Below, piece after piece: positions 28,832 through 36,794 of a stretch of DNA of 37,857 nt. The position numbers were made by a program, and so were the translations under genes. Each line of letters begins with the position of its first letter. Position 1 is the first letter of the stretch. A model generated the notes under the pieces. That model ran no database searches and had not been told where the DNA came from. It saw nothing but the letters and a program-made list of their open reading frames with translations. The DNA comes from Zopfochytrium polystomum (taxonomy: Eukaryota > Chytridiomycota > Chytridiomycetes > Chytridiales > Chytridiaceae): positions 147,501 through 185,357 of the forward strand of contig JAIVFJ010000131.1 of NCBI GenBank assembly GCA_025765615.1, in the 5' to 3' direction.

Positions 28832-28839
28832 TATATAAA
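28832..28839 (+). promoter_or_regulatory. TATA-like box
   Basis: TATATAAA lies 73 bases before the ATGTGC at 28912 that opens the first tandem paralogue. The AATGGGCGGGGG just before it recurs, without the TATA, in front of the other copies. Confidence 0.35.
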
Positions 28840-28911
28840 GGGTATGGGAAATGTAGGAGTCTTGGCAGAGGAAAAACTGAATTTTGTGATGCATTGTACA
28901 AAAAGGAAAGG

Positions 28912-29410
28912 ATGTGCGATTACGAGATCAAACGAGGGATAAAGAAAGGAGCTGTGTGTGGAGTAAAGTCGAGGGATGGAATGGAAAAATGTAGTAAACA
29001 CAGAAAAAAAGAGGAGAAGCGAGGGCGAGAAGCGAGAGGAGAAGCGAGAGGAGAAGATGGTAGTGAAAGAGGAGAAGGTAGTGATGGTGATGAAGTTTCC
29101 GATGGAGATAGTGGGGATGATAATGAGATATGTGGGAGAAGTGAAAGGGAGTATAGATGAGAAGTTGAAGTGGGAAAGGGGGACAGGAATAAAACTGGAA
29201 AGGGGAAGAGTGGAGGTGAAAGAAGAAGTGAAGAAAAATATAAGGAAGGTTGAAACATGGAAAAAAGAGGGAGGAATAATGATAAGTTTGACAGTGAAAT
29301 GTGAGAAATGTAAGAGAAGTAAGAGATGGATGGTGGAGTGTCCAGAGTATAATAAACAGATGGGTGTGATAAGAATGGAAGGAGAGGAGGATTACGAGAG
29401 GGAGTACTAA
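28912..29410 (+). pseudogene. Tandem family copy A: Cys/His N terminus plus F-box-like segment
   Basis: From ATG 28912 the frame gives MCDYEIKRGIKKGAVCGVKS and then DGMEKCSKHRKK, a C-x(n)-G-x-x-C-G-V-K-x(6)-C-x-x-H cluster. After a frameshift in the GAAGCGAGAGGA repeat (about 29040-29060) the frame continues with FPMEIVGMIMRYVGEVKGSI, an F-box-like helix, and KLKWERGTGIKLERGRVEVK, homologous to copies B and C. It ends YEREY at 29410, after MISLTVKCEKCKRSKRWMVE with a further CxxC. The function is unknown; F-box-like proteins are abundant in giant viruses. Confidence 0.55.
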
Positions 29411-29563
29411 TTGATGGCGTGGACAGGTTTTGGGGTGGGTCCAAACAAGAGGAAGGAGAGGAGGAGAAGGAGTGGAGGAAGCGAGTGAGAGAGTGGCAAG
29501 ACTGGTTCAGCGAGACATTTCTTTTTATCTAGGAAAAGAGCGAAATAAAGAGAATGGAAAGAG

Positions 29564-29602
29564 AAAGCCCAAAGCGCTGCAGCCAGCAGTGTTGTGGGCT
29601 TT
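29564..29602 (+). terminator. Hairpin cassette 1
   Basis: AAAGCCCA (29564-29571) pairs with TGGGCTTT (29595-29602), with an inner CTGC/GCAG stem and a following T run. The sequence recurs almost unchanged at 30289 and 30998. It resembles the palindromic 3'-end hairpins of giant-virus transcripts. The role is inferred. Confidence 0.6.
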
Positions 29603-29627
29603 TTTTTATGCCAGTTTTTAGGACGAG

Positions 29628-29637
29628 GTCACGTGAC
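29628..29637. promoter_or_regulatory. Palindrome GTCACGTGAC, cassette 1
   Basis: A perfect 10-bp palindrome with an E-box core CACGTG, 25 bases after the hairpin and before copy B of the gene family. It recurs at the same offset in the other two cassettes. Confidence 0.5.
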
Positions 29638-29699
29638 AGTGGTGGTATGTCGGGAATGGGTGGGGGAAGAGTCTTGGCGAAGGAAAAAACTGAATTTAG

Positions 29700-30276
29700 A
29701 GAGGACGAACAGAAAAGCATCAGAAATCTGCTGCAAATACAAGTTCAAAAAAGGAGGAAAGAAAGGACAAGAATGTGGAGTGAAACCAAGGAATGGAAAA
29801 GAAAAATGTGCAAGACATAGGGGAAAGGTGAAGGAAGTAACAATTAGGAACTTACCAAAGGAAATAAAAGAAATGATACTAAATAAAATGGATAGTGGAG
29901 ATTTCAAAAAAACAGAGACAAGAATTGATGATATTCTTAAAATGGAAAAAGAGACAGGAATAAAAATAAAAAGAGTGAAAGTGGAAGCATCGGAAGAAGT
30001 GAGAGAAATATATGATTTTCAATTTGATTATGATGAAGAATTGGATGAATTATTTATATTCACAGGTTATGAAAAAAAAAAGAAGATATGCATGTGGATA
30101 TAATACAACGAGAAAATATGATGTATGTGAGAATTTATAATTATGGTGTCGGATCAAACATAAAATCAATGAAACAAATGACAAAATATTTCAAAGAAGA
30201 TGAGGAAACATATGATTACCATTACCGTGACGAATATAAACGTGTGTTAATTAAAGAAATAAATATGAAAATATGA
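29700..30276 (+). pseudogene. Tandem family copy B
   Basis: It encodes EICCKYKFKKGGKKGQECGV then KPRNGKEKCARHRGK, the same Cys/His cluster as copy A, followed by TIRNLPKEIKEMILNKMD (F-box-like LP.EI...IL). Next comes RIDDILKMEKETGIKIKRVK and VEASEEVREIYD. A frameshift in the A run near 30078 moves the tail (DIIQRENMMYVRIYNYG.. KSMKQMTKYFKEDEETYD) to another frame, ending at 30276. Where copies A and C have ATGTGC, this copy has ATCTGC, so its start codon appears lost. Confidence 0.6.
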
Positions 30277-30288
30277 GAGAATGTAAAA

Positions 30289-30327
30289 AAAGCCCATAGT
30301 GCTGCAGCCAGCAGTGTTGTGGGCTTT
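30289..30327 (+). terminator. Hairpin cassette 2
   Basis: AAAGCCCA (30289-30296) pairs with TGGGCTTT (30320-30327), with inner CTGC/GCAG, then eight T. It follows the stop of copy B by only 13 bases, consistent with a transcript 3' end. Confidence 0.6.
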
Positions 30328-30352
30328 TTTTTATGCCGGTTTTTAGAACGAG

Positions 30353-30362
30353 GTCACGTGAC
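30353..30362. promoter_or_regulatory. Palindrome GTCACGTGAC, cassette 2
   Basis: Identical to that at 29628, 25 bases after its hairpin and upstream of copy C. Confidence 0.5.
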
Positions 30363-30507
30363 AGTGGAGAGAGAAAGGTGGTGCGAAATGTGCAAAAAAG
30401 GTCAAGTCTAAAGACAAAATACTATTGAAGATGTCGGATATGGGCGGCGAAGTGTCTTGGCGGAGGGAAAGCTGAATTTACAGAGGACGAACAGAAAAGC
30501 ACCAGAA

Positions 30508-30943
30508 ATGTGCAACTACAAGTTCAAAAAAGAAAAGAAAGGACAAGAATGTGGAGTGAAATCAAAGAATGGGGAAGAAAAAATGTGCAAGACATGGGGA
30601 AAAATCAGAGACAAGGATAGATGAGATTCTTAAAAGGGAAAAAGAGACAGGGATAAAAATAAAAAGAGCGAAAGTAAAAGCATCTAAGCGAGTAAGAGAA
30701 ATGTATGATCTAGTACTTAGTGATGAAGCTGAAGTGGACAGAGTATTTCTGTTCACAGGTTACGAAAGGAAAAAGGACAATATACATGTGAATATAATAC
30801 AAAAACAAAATAAGATATATGTGAATATTTTCAATTATTATTGTGGAGATGAAAAAGTATCAATAAAACGAATGACAAGATATTTCAATGAAAATGAGGA
30901 GAAATATGATACCATTACGAATATTTTGATTAAAATAATATAA
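30508..30943 (+). pseudogene. Tandem family copy C, shortened
   Basis: It opens at ATG 30508 with MCNYKFKKEKKGQECGVKSK. A frameshift near 30580 follows, and then KSETRIDEILKREKETGIKI, KRAKVKASKRVREMYDLVLS and VFLFTGYERKKDNIHVNIIQ. It lacks the F-box-like segment present in A and B (a deletion of about 75 bases). The tail SIKRMTRYFNENEEKYD is in frame and ends at 30943. Closest to copy B. Confidence 0.55.
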
Positions 30944-30997
30944 ACAGCACAACATTAACTAAAGAAATAAAAATGAAAATATGAGAGAATGTAAGAA

Positions 30998-31036
30998 AAA
31001 GCCCATAGCGCTGCAGCCAGCAGTGTTGTGGGCTTT
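30998..31036 (+). terminator. Hairpin cassette 3
   Basis: AAAGCCCA (30998-31005) pairs with TGGGCTTT (31029-31036), same inner stem and T run as cassettes 1 and 2. It follows copy C. Downstream the unit begins again (GTATGTCAGGAATGGGCAAGG, 31197) but no fourth gene copy follows. Confidence 0.6.
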
Positions 31037-31062
31037 TTTTTATTCCGGTTTTTAGAACGAGG

Positions 31063-31072
31063 GTCACGTGAC
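31063..31072. promoter_or_regulatory. Palindrome GTCACGTGAC, cassette 3
   Basis: Third identical copy, 26 bases after its hairpin. No intact gene follows within 180 bases. Confidence 0.5.
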
Positions 31073-31260
31073 AGTGGAGAGAGAAAGAGGTGCGAAATGT
31101 AAAATAAAGTCAAGTCTTACGCTAGCCTGAGTGGCATGGGGGGGGTGGGAGAGAATGCGTGGGGCCATTTGCAAAGTCAAAGGTTTTTTGTTGGTGTATG
31201 TCAGGAATGGGCAAGGGGCACAGAAGAAAAAAGAAAAAAAAAGGATTTCATAAAATAAAT

Positions 31261-32339
31261 GGAAGGCATAAGTGAAGAACTTTTATTAAACAATATCGAT
31301 AGTTATTATGACATGCATAAATGTTTCAAAGAGAAATTTGTATAATCTTCCACCAAAAAAAGAACATTGTACACACATCAATGGTGGTACTACGACAATT
31401 CTGATGGTATCTCGAAAAAAGATGTCAATAAATGACTATTTTCTTGAATAATATTTTTCCAACTGTTTCTCTCCATTTAAAAGACAAATACAATGATCGT
31501 CCTGAAATTGTTAAAACAATAAATGACAGATTAAATGAACTAAAACCTCTTGTCAAACGAGATATTATAGGTAATGCACAAATAGCATGGTTCAAGGAGG
31601 ATTTTGAAGAACGATTGGATTCAAACTCTGAGTTCATTCCTTTTAAAAATGGAACATATCATCTTGAAGAAAAATGTTTCAAACCTTTCAGTAAAGATGA
31701 TTATTGTTCAAAAAGATTAAGTTACAACTATGATGAAAATATTAATACAACTAGATTTGAAAAATTTTTAAAGGAAATTGTTCCTGGCAATGAATACTTG
31801 AAAAAATCTATGAGTCATGCTCTATTCCACACTGGTCAAAGTATTGTTTATTTGAGTGGACCTGGTGGCAAGAAATTTGTAAATCTAATGATAAAAGCAT
31901 TTGAATTCAGTTCATATGAACTACTAGGTGATGAAATCATAAAAGCTGATAGAAACTACCCTCATCCTAACGATCACTTGTTTTATCTCAAAAAAAAGAA
32001 ATTTGCGTACATGACAATGTCTCCATATCATATGGCTAGTGGTACTATTCAGAGATATTTGAACTTGATAAGTGATAAAAGTATTCCTTTAACTCTTCCA
32101 CGTAAAGGTGATGTAACTATTAAAGTGCATTCAAAAGTGTTTGTGTTATGTGACACTTTACCAGAATTATACTTTAATTGACGTGCAAAAGCTATACACA
32201 CAAATGATTCTGAACTAGACTCAGATTCAGATTACTATATAAAAGCTTTAATGAAAATTATGATTCAATACTATCATAAGAATGTTAAAGAGCCTGAATC
32301 AGTCAAACGAGAAGCTCCGTTTAATAGACCACGAGTTTA
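31261..32339 (+). pseudogene. D5-type primase-helicase, copy 1, helicase part, decayed
   Basis: Short pieces before 31432 (a D5-like WWYYDNSDG in another frame) precede the main frame, 31432-32181. This encodes RDIIGNAQIAWFKEDFEERL, then FIPFKNGTYHLEEKCFKPFS (the conserved F-x-NG-x-Y block of D5/P4-type proteins). The P-loop has decayed to LSGPGGKKFVN. A sensor region SKVFVLCDTLPELYFN ends at a TGA (32179-32181), after which the frame continues about 50 codons to 32339. D5 proteins unwind DNA at the viral fork; this copy has lost a canonical Walker A serine/threonine and the N terminus. Compare the better copy at 32946. Confidence 0.75.
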
Positions 32340-32439
32340 AGTTGGGTGAGTGTAAGGCGTGTGCAGAACAAAATGTACAATGGATAGCAAGTCAACCGAC
32401 GAAATGTGATTGAAAATGTTAGTTAAAGTTCTAACTGAT

Positions 32440-32685
32440 ATTTATGGTAGGAAATATATATGAGAATTCTATAAACAATTACGACCATAATGGTATCTAA
32501 GAATAAAAACTGTTAAACACAGTCGAGAAGATGTGGTTAGTTGTTGATGAGGAAAATCTCATGTACATTTATGGTTGAAAAAGCACATGATTTTTATAAA
32601 CAATTACGACCATAATGGTGTATAAAAATCGAATGCTTTGAATACAGTCGAGAAGGTTGTGGTAGTTGTTGATCAGGATATTGTT
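32440..32685 (+). repeat. Tandem repeat, two copies of about 125 bp
   Basis: Both copies (32440-32566, 32567-32685) contain ATTTATGGT, TATAAACAATTACGACCATA followed by ATGGT, CACAGTCGAGAAG or TACAGTCGAGAAG, and TAGTTGTTGATNAGGA. All frames have stops, but the spaced similarity looks like decayed coding repeats. Confidence 0.65.
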
Positions 32686-32708
32686 GTTGATGTGACTGAT
32701 TTTTTCTT

Positions 32709-32891
32709 CTATGGTAATTGATAGAATTGACGAGTCTTTTCTGGATTGCGAATATTATAAAACAGATGTTTGACTGTTTTTGGATTATCTGATTTTAGTT
32801 TGTTGAACTCGTCATTTACAGCAAGATAAAGGCGTATAAAGTCTGTTATTGAGAGATTTTTTACTTGATCTTGTAAGGGAAACTGCGACAT
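32709..32891 (-). CDS. Small unknown protein, 60 residues
   Basis: A minus-strand frame with an ATG at 32891 encodes MSQFPLQDQVKNLSITDFIR and ends KTRQFYQLP. The composition is protein-like, but there is no family match I know. It diverges from the primase gene that starts 55 bases to the right on the other strand. It may be the remnant of a larger gene. Confidence 0.3.
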   Translation of the reverse strand: MSQFPLQDQVKNLSITDFIRLYLAVNDEFNKLKSDNPKTVKHLFYNIRNPEKTRQFYQLP

Positions 32892-32945
32892 ATTACTACA
32901 ATAAAAACAGAAGAAAATGTTTTAAATAAAAAACGCGTTTAAAAA

Positions 32946-35505
32946 ATGAAAATATATTTATATACTATTATAAACAACAATGGTAAGAAAGACTATGATA
33001 TACCAGAATTAAGGAAAAATAGATATGCAAAATATTTTAATAAGAGGGTCGTTTCAAGTAGAAAAGGCGGAAAAGATTTTTGAGCAAACAAGGAAATGGT
33101 TGTTCCAAGTGCTGTTTCCACAGACTGGCACATGAGCAAGTGAAAAAATAGAAAAAAGATTTTTTTCGCTGGCGGAGACGGACCACCCGAGGAGACGGAC
33201 CACCTCCCAGACTGAGCGAATTAGCTGAATTAGCTCAATTAAAGAAATAGAGCAAGATTAGCTGTGGCAAGGAAATGGAGGAAAATGTTTCCTCAATTAA
33301 GTTTTCAGCCAATCAAATCTTTTTTTCCCCAGTAAAGATTTCCGCCTTTTCCACTTGAAACGACCTCTAAAAAAATTCATAAAAATTTTGGTATTTTTTG
33401 TGGAATTAAAAATAATACAGTTGTTGTTGACCTTGACAATAAAGATGAAGAGTTCAGTGCAAAAATATGGTTTGAAGAACATCTTGGTAAATAGAAGAAA
33501 TAAGACACTTGTCACCAAAACAATAAGTGGTGGCTATCACATTTATTTCAAGTATGACAAAAGGTTTCCTAAATCAAAAGATAACGATTCACTTCACATT
33601 GATATAAAAGGTGAAACTCAAATAATTTTTGAAGGACAAGGTTATGATGTATATGTGGACAAAGAAATTAGAGCTGCAACTGACACTGAACTTAGTAAAT
33701 TAAAGGAATTATGGAATGCAGACAAAGTAAGCAAAAGAGAATCAGATACTATTTCTGAGGCTGGAACACTTGTAAATGATGGTAATAGAAGATATACTTG
33801 GCAAGTGAAGAAGAAAATCACATTAAAGATCTGCTTGGAGAAAAGTTTGATATAGCTGAAGATGATATTGAAAAAATGTTTTTGGATGAAAACAAGAATA
33901 TTATTGTTATTCCAACAAAAATCAAGAGATGCTTTTATTACAATAAATTAAATAAAGGAATATCAAAACCATATGATCACAGCAGTCACCATCAGTTCTT
34001 CACATTAACAAAGTCACACTTGAGAAGAAAATGTCATGACACTTCCTGTGAAAAAGAGGGAATGGAATATAGAGAAATAAAATATGAGAATTTCACTGAT
34101 GAAGTAAAAACTGTTATACAGAAACGACTTAAAACAGTATTAATAGCGATCGATCCAGAAATAAGAGATTTGATGGAAAACATGACAGAGTATGAAACTG
34201 CAGAGCTTGTAAAAAATTTTGTGAAAGATACTTACATAGTCGTCAGATGATTGGTACTACTTTGATAAAAATTGTTGGAAAAAGATAAGAAAGGAAAGTT
34301 AATATGGAAAGAAATTGTAAAGACAAACGATATTTATGAAAGCATAAGAGATGAATGTGATGATTTAAATACACAAAAAAGAATAAACAAAAAAATAATA
34401 CAATGGAGACTTATACTCACCTAGCAGCTATAAGAAAAATTTTGGAAAATGAATTAAATGATGCAGAAGAAGCATTTTACAATAAGTTAAATAAGACTAA
34501 GAATCTAATACCATTCACAAATGGAACATACCACATAAAAGAAAAAGAATTCAGAAAATCTGTAAAAGAGGACTTTTACACCTTCACTTTAGGATATGAT
34601 TATGATCCGAATATTGACACAAGCAAAGTGTGGAAGTTTTTAGAAGAAGTGTTACCAACGAAAAGTGTGAGAGAATATATGATCAAAAGACTAAGTGATA
34701 GTTTAACTCCTGATATTATGAATGACACAATGGTATTTATGATTGGATCTGAAGGGTCAAATGGAAAAACACAGCTTATGGAATTGATGATGTACACTTT
34801 AGGTGAATTTGCAGATGGAACTGAGTCAACCTCAATCACAAAACCAACAGGAGACCCAGGAGCTGCTACAATCTCATTTAGTGAAATTAAAGAACAAAAG
34901 ATTGTTTATATGAGTGAAACTGGATCAAAGGACAAGATAAATCCACAAATTGTGAAAAAAAATAACAGGTAATGATAGAATTAGTGAAGAGAGCTTTTTA
35001 AAACTCAAGAAAACAATAAAAGTTGAAGCAAAACTATTCATGGCTTGTAACACGTTACCTGAAGTTCCAGCAGAAGAAAAAGCGATTTGGAGAAGAATAA
35101 ACGTGATCAATTTTCATAGTAAGTTTGTGGGAAAACCCATCAGGAGCAAATGAATATAAAGTAGATAAAACTCTTAACACAAAAATGGTAGAAGATGTGT
35201 CCTGGCGACAAGGATTCATGAAAAATATTAATTGATTATTTGTCAATAGACGTGCCAGAACCCGAAGAGGTAAAGATAAGCACAAATCAATACAAAAAAG
35301 ACTGTGATGAGTTTGGAACATGGATAGATAACAATACAGAAAGTAGTAATACTGATAATGATAGAATATTTTTCAAGACATAAGTTCAAAATGGGGGGAG
35401 GATACAGGAAAGATATTGACAAAGACAGAAGAAAAAGAGTTGATAAAAATGCTGGAGAGAAAGTTCAGAGAAAAGTTTGGTGGAAAATGTCCAGAAAGCA
35501 ATTAA
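32946..35505 (+). pseudogene. AEP primase - D5-type helicase fusion, copy 2, decayed and split by a MITE
   Basis: The ATG at 32946 opens INNNGKKDYDIPELRKNRYA. The MITE (33043-33368) interrupts, after which the primase resumes as NFGIFCGIKNNTVVVDLDN (AEP catalytic Asp-x-Asp) and TKTISGGYHIYFKYD (SGG-x-H motif). HSSHHQFFTLTKSHLRRKCH with the following DTSC (about 33980-34045) is the primase zinc-binding block of giant-virus D5. The helicase has FTNGTYHIKEKEFRK, Walker A FMIGSEGSNGKTQLM, Walker B IVYMSETGSK, then, after a frameshift in the A run at 34957, ITGNDRISEES, FMACNTLPEVP and the arginine-finger block IWRRINVINFHSKFV. Further shifts near 35230 and 35385 lead to a C terminus ending at 35505. 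The catalytic motifs survive but there are at least five frame breaks plus the insertion. Confidence 0.82.
33043..33368. mobile_element. MITE with about 30-bp inverted ends, inserted in the primase gene
   Basis: AGAGGGTCGTTTCAAGT then GAAAAGGCGGAAA at 33043-33073 matches the reverse complement of 33339-33368 with two differences. The 326-bp interior has no coding capacity and includes a direct repeat of GAGACGGACCACC (about 33176-33207). The target duplication cannot be fixed because both flanks are A/T runs. The host reading frame continues on both sides. Confidence 0.8.
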
Positions 35506-35512
35506 GATAAAA

Positions 35513-36168
35513 ATGGATGAAGTGATATTAAGTAAAGTATTCAATGGAAAGGAATTGAATGTATATGGATCAAATGAAGAACCATTGTTTGATATAAAAC
35601 AGTTAAGTGAAATGACAACTATAAATGAAAATGTTGAAGTGGATGAAGAAGAAAAAGTAGGAGATTTGATAACAGTGGATGGAGTGTACACAATAATAAA
35701 TAATAAAGAATTTAAGAAATGGTTCAGTAAAACAGTGAAAGAAATATATACAGTGCAAATAGACAGTGAAAGAAACAACGAATACAAGTGGAAGGGAGAT
35801 CCAAAAATTAAAAGAATATGAAGAACAAATAAATAATGAAACAATATATGTCTTGAATTCAGGAGACGATCAAACATATAAAGTTGGAAGGACAAAAGAG
35901 AAGCTTAGAGAAACGGAAGGCGGAGTTGCAAACAGGCAATAAGGATGAGTTTAAAGTAGAATTAGAATTCAAGACATGTGATGATAGTGTCTTGGAAAGA
36001 ATTGTACACTCAGTACTAGCAAGATACAGAATAGGAGGAGAATACTTCAAATGTAAACTAGAACATATAATTCTTATGATAAATATATTGGGAAATGTAC
36101 TGAACACTTTAAAAGGATATACTGACAGCTTGACAATAGAACAAATTGTGAAACTTATTATAGAATAG
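35513..36168 (+). pseudogene. BRO-N / T5orf172 (GIY-YIG-like) viral protein, decayed
   Basis: ATG 35513 opens MDEVILSKVFNGKELNVYGS then EEPLFDIKQLSE, the BRO-N fold that starts many baculovirus-repeated-ORF and MSV199-type proteins of large DNA viruses. KKWFSKTVKEIYTVQIDSE follows to a TGA at 35821. In a second frame TIYVLNSGDDQTYKVGRTKE (about 35835-35910) is the start of a T5orf172/MUG113 nuclease-like domain. A third frame gives KAELQTGNKDEFKVELEFKT, VLERIVHSVLARYRIGGEYF, the rest of that domain, ending at 36168. Two frameshifts. Such proteins bind or cut DNA; the role in infection is not established. Confidence 0.78.
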
Positions 36169-36201
36169 TGTGGAATAAAATTTAAAATAGAAGAAGAAAT
36201 A

Positions 36202-36794
36202 TTGAATATAATAATAGGAAACAATACAGTGAAAATTGAAATAGAAGATGAAAATGAAGATGAGGATATGGATGAATGGCTAGAGAGTAATATAGATTAT
36301 AAATCAAATGGAACTTTAAGGTTGGAAGATTTGTACAGACTAAGTTATGAAAAGGTTGAAAAGTTGACACCAAAATTGAAGGAGAGAATAAAACGAAAGT
36401 TGGACAGGACAATTAAGAAAAAATACGGAGACAAAGTATCAGATTGTAAGAAACTTGACAATGGTGTTGGAATAACCTTAAGGTGGTATCTTTCTAAATA
36501 TTTGGATGATGATAACAATAAAAAAGGATGCTCTATATGTGGACGGCCCGATTATCAGCTGAATTTCCATAATTGTGAGGATTGCTATTTAAAAGTAAGG
36601 TGGATTATGTCAGCAAAGAAAATATGGAACCAGATGTTTTGCGCAACATGCGCGAATTGCTGGAATTGCAGGAATCAGGTATAATGCAGTGGAATGGAGA
36701 CCAAAGAAATATGAAAAATTCTAAAAAAAAAATTTCATATAAGGTGTGTGGATGTCTGTTCAACGGGTTCTATCTGAAACGCGAAACCAAATAA
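36202..36794 (+). pseudogene. Acidic viral protein with zinc-binding C terminus, frameshifted
   Basis: It encodes an acidic stretch (IEIEDENEDEDMDEWLESNI), a helical TLRLEDLYRLSYEKVEKLTP, and GVGITLRWYLSKYL. These look like the C-terminal part of the preceding BRO/T5orf172 protein. It then has CSICGRPDYQLNFHNCEDC, a four-Cys zinc site. A frameshift near 36590 moves the end to KSKVDYVSKENMEPDVLRNM, RELLELQESGIMQWNGDQRN, stopping at 36794. No known family beyond the zinc motif. Confidence 0.5.

Noticed and set aside
28920..29444. Minus-strand Ser/Pro/Leu-rich frame of 174 codons
   Set aside because: It is the shadow of the purine-rich plus-strand family copy A, which has recognisable motifs shared with copies B and C.
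29564..31036. Bacterial-style rho-independent terminators, hence bacterial DNA
   Set aside because: The hairpin + T run shape fits, but the genes around are viral/eukaryotic in type and have no ribosome-binding sites or operon layout; giant viruses also use 3' hairpins.
32440..32685. CRISPR-like repeats
   Set aside because: Only two units of about 125 bp with diverged interior and no short unique spacers; it is a decayed tandem duplication.
35386..36412. Minus-strand Ile/Phe/Ser-rich frames opposite the BRO/T5orf172 region
   Set aside because: They mirror AT-rich plus-strand coding sequence with clear BRO-N and T5orf172 motifs; no motifs of their own.
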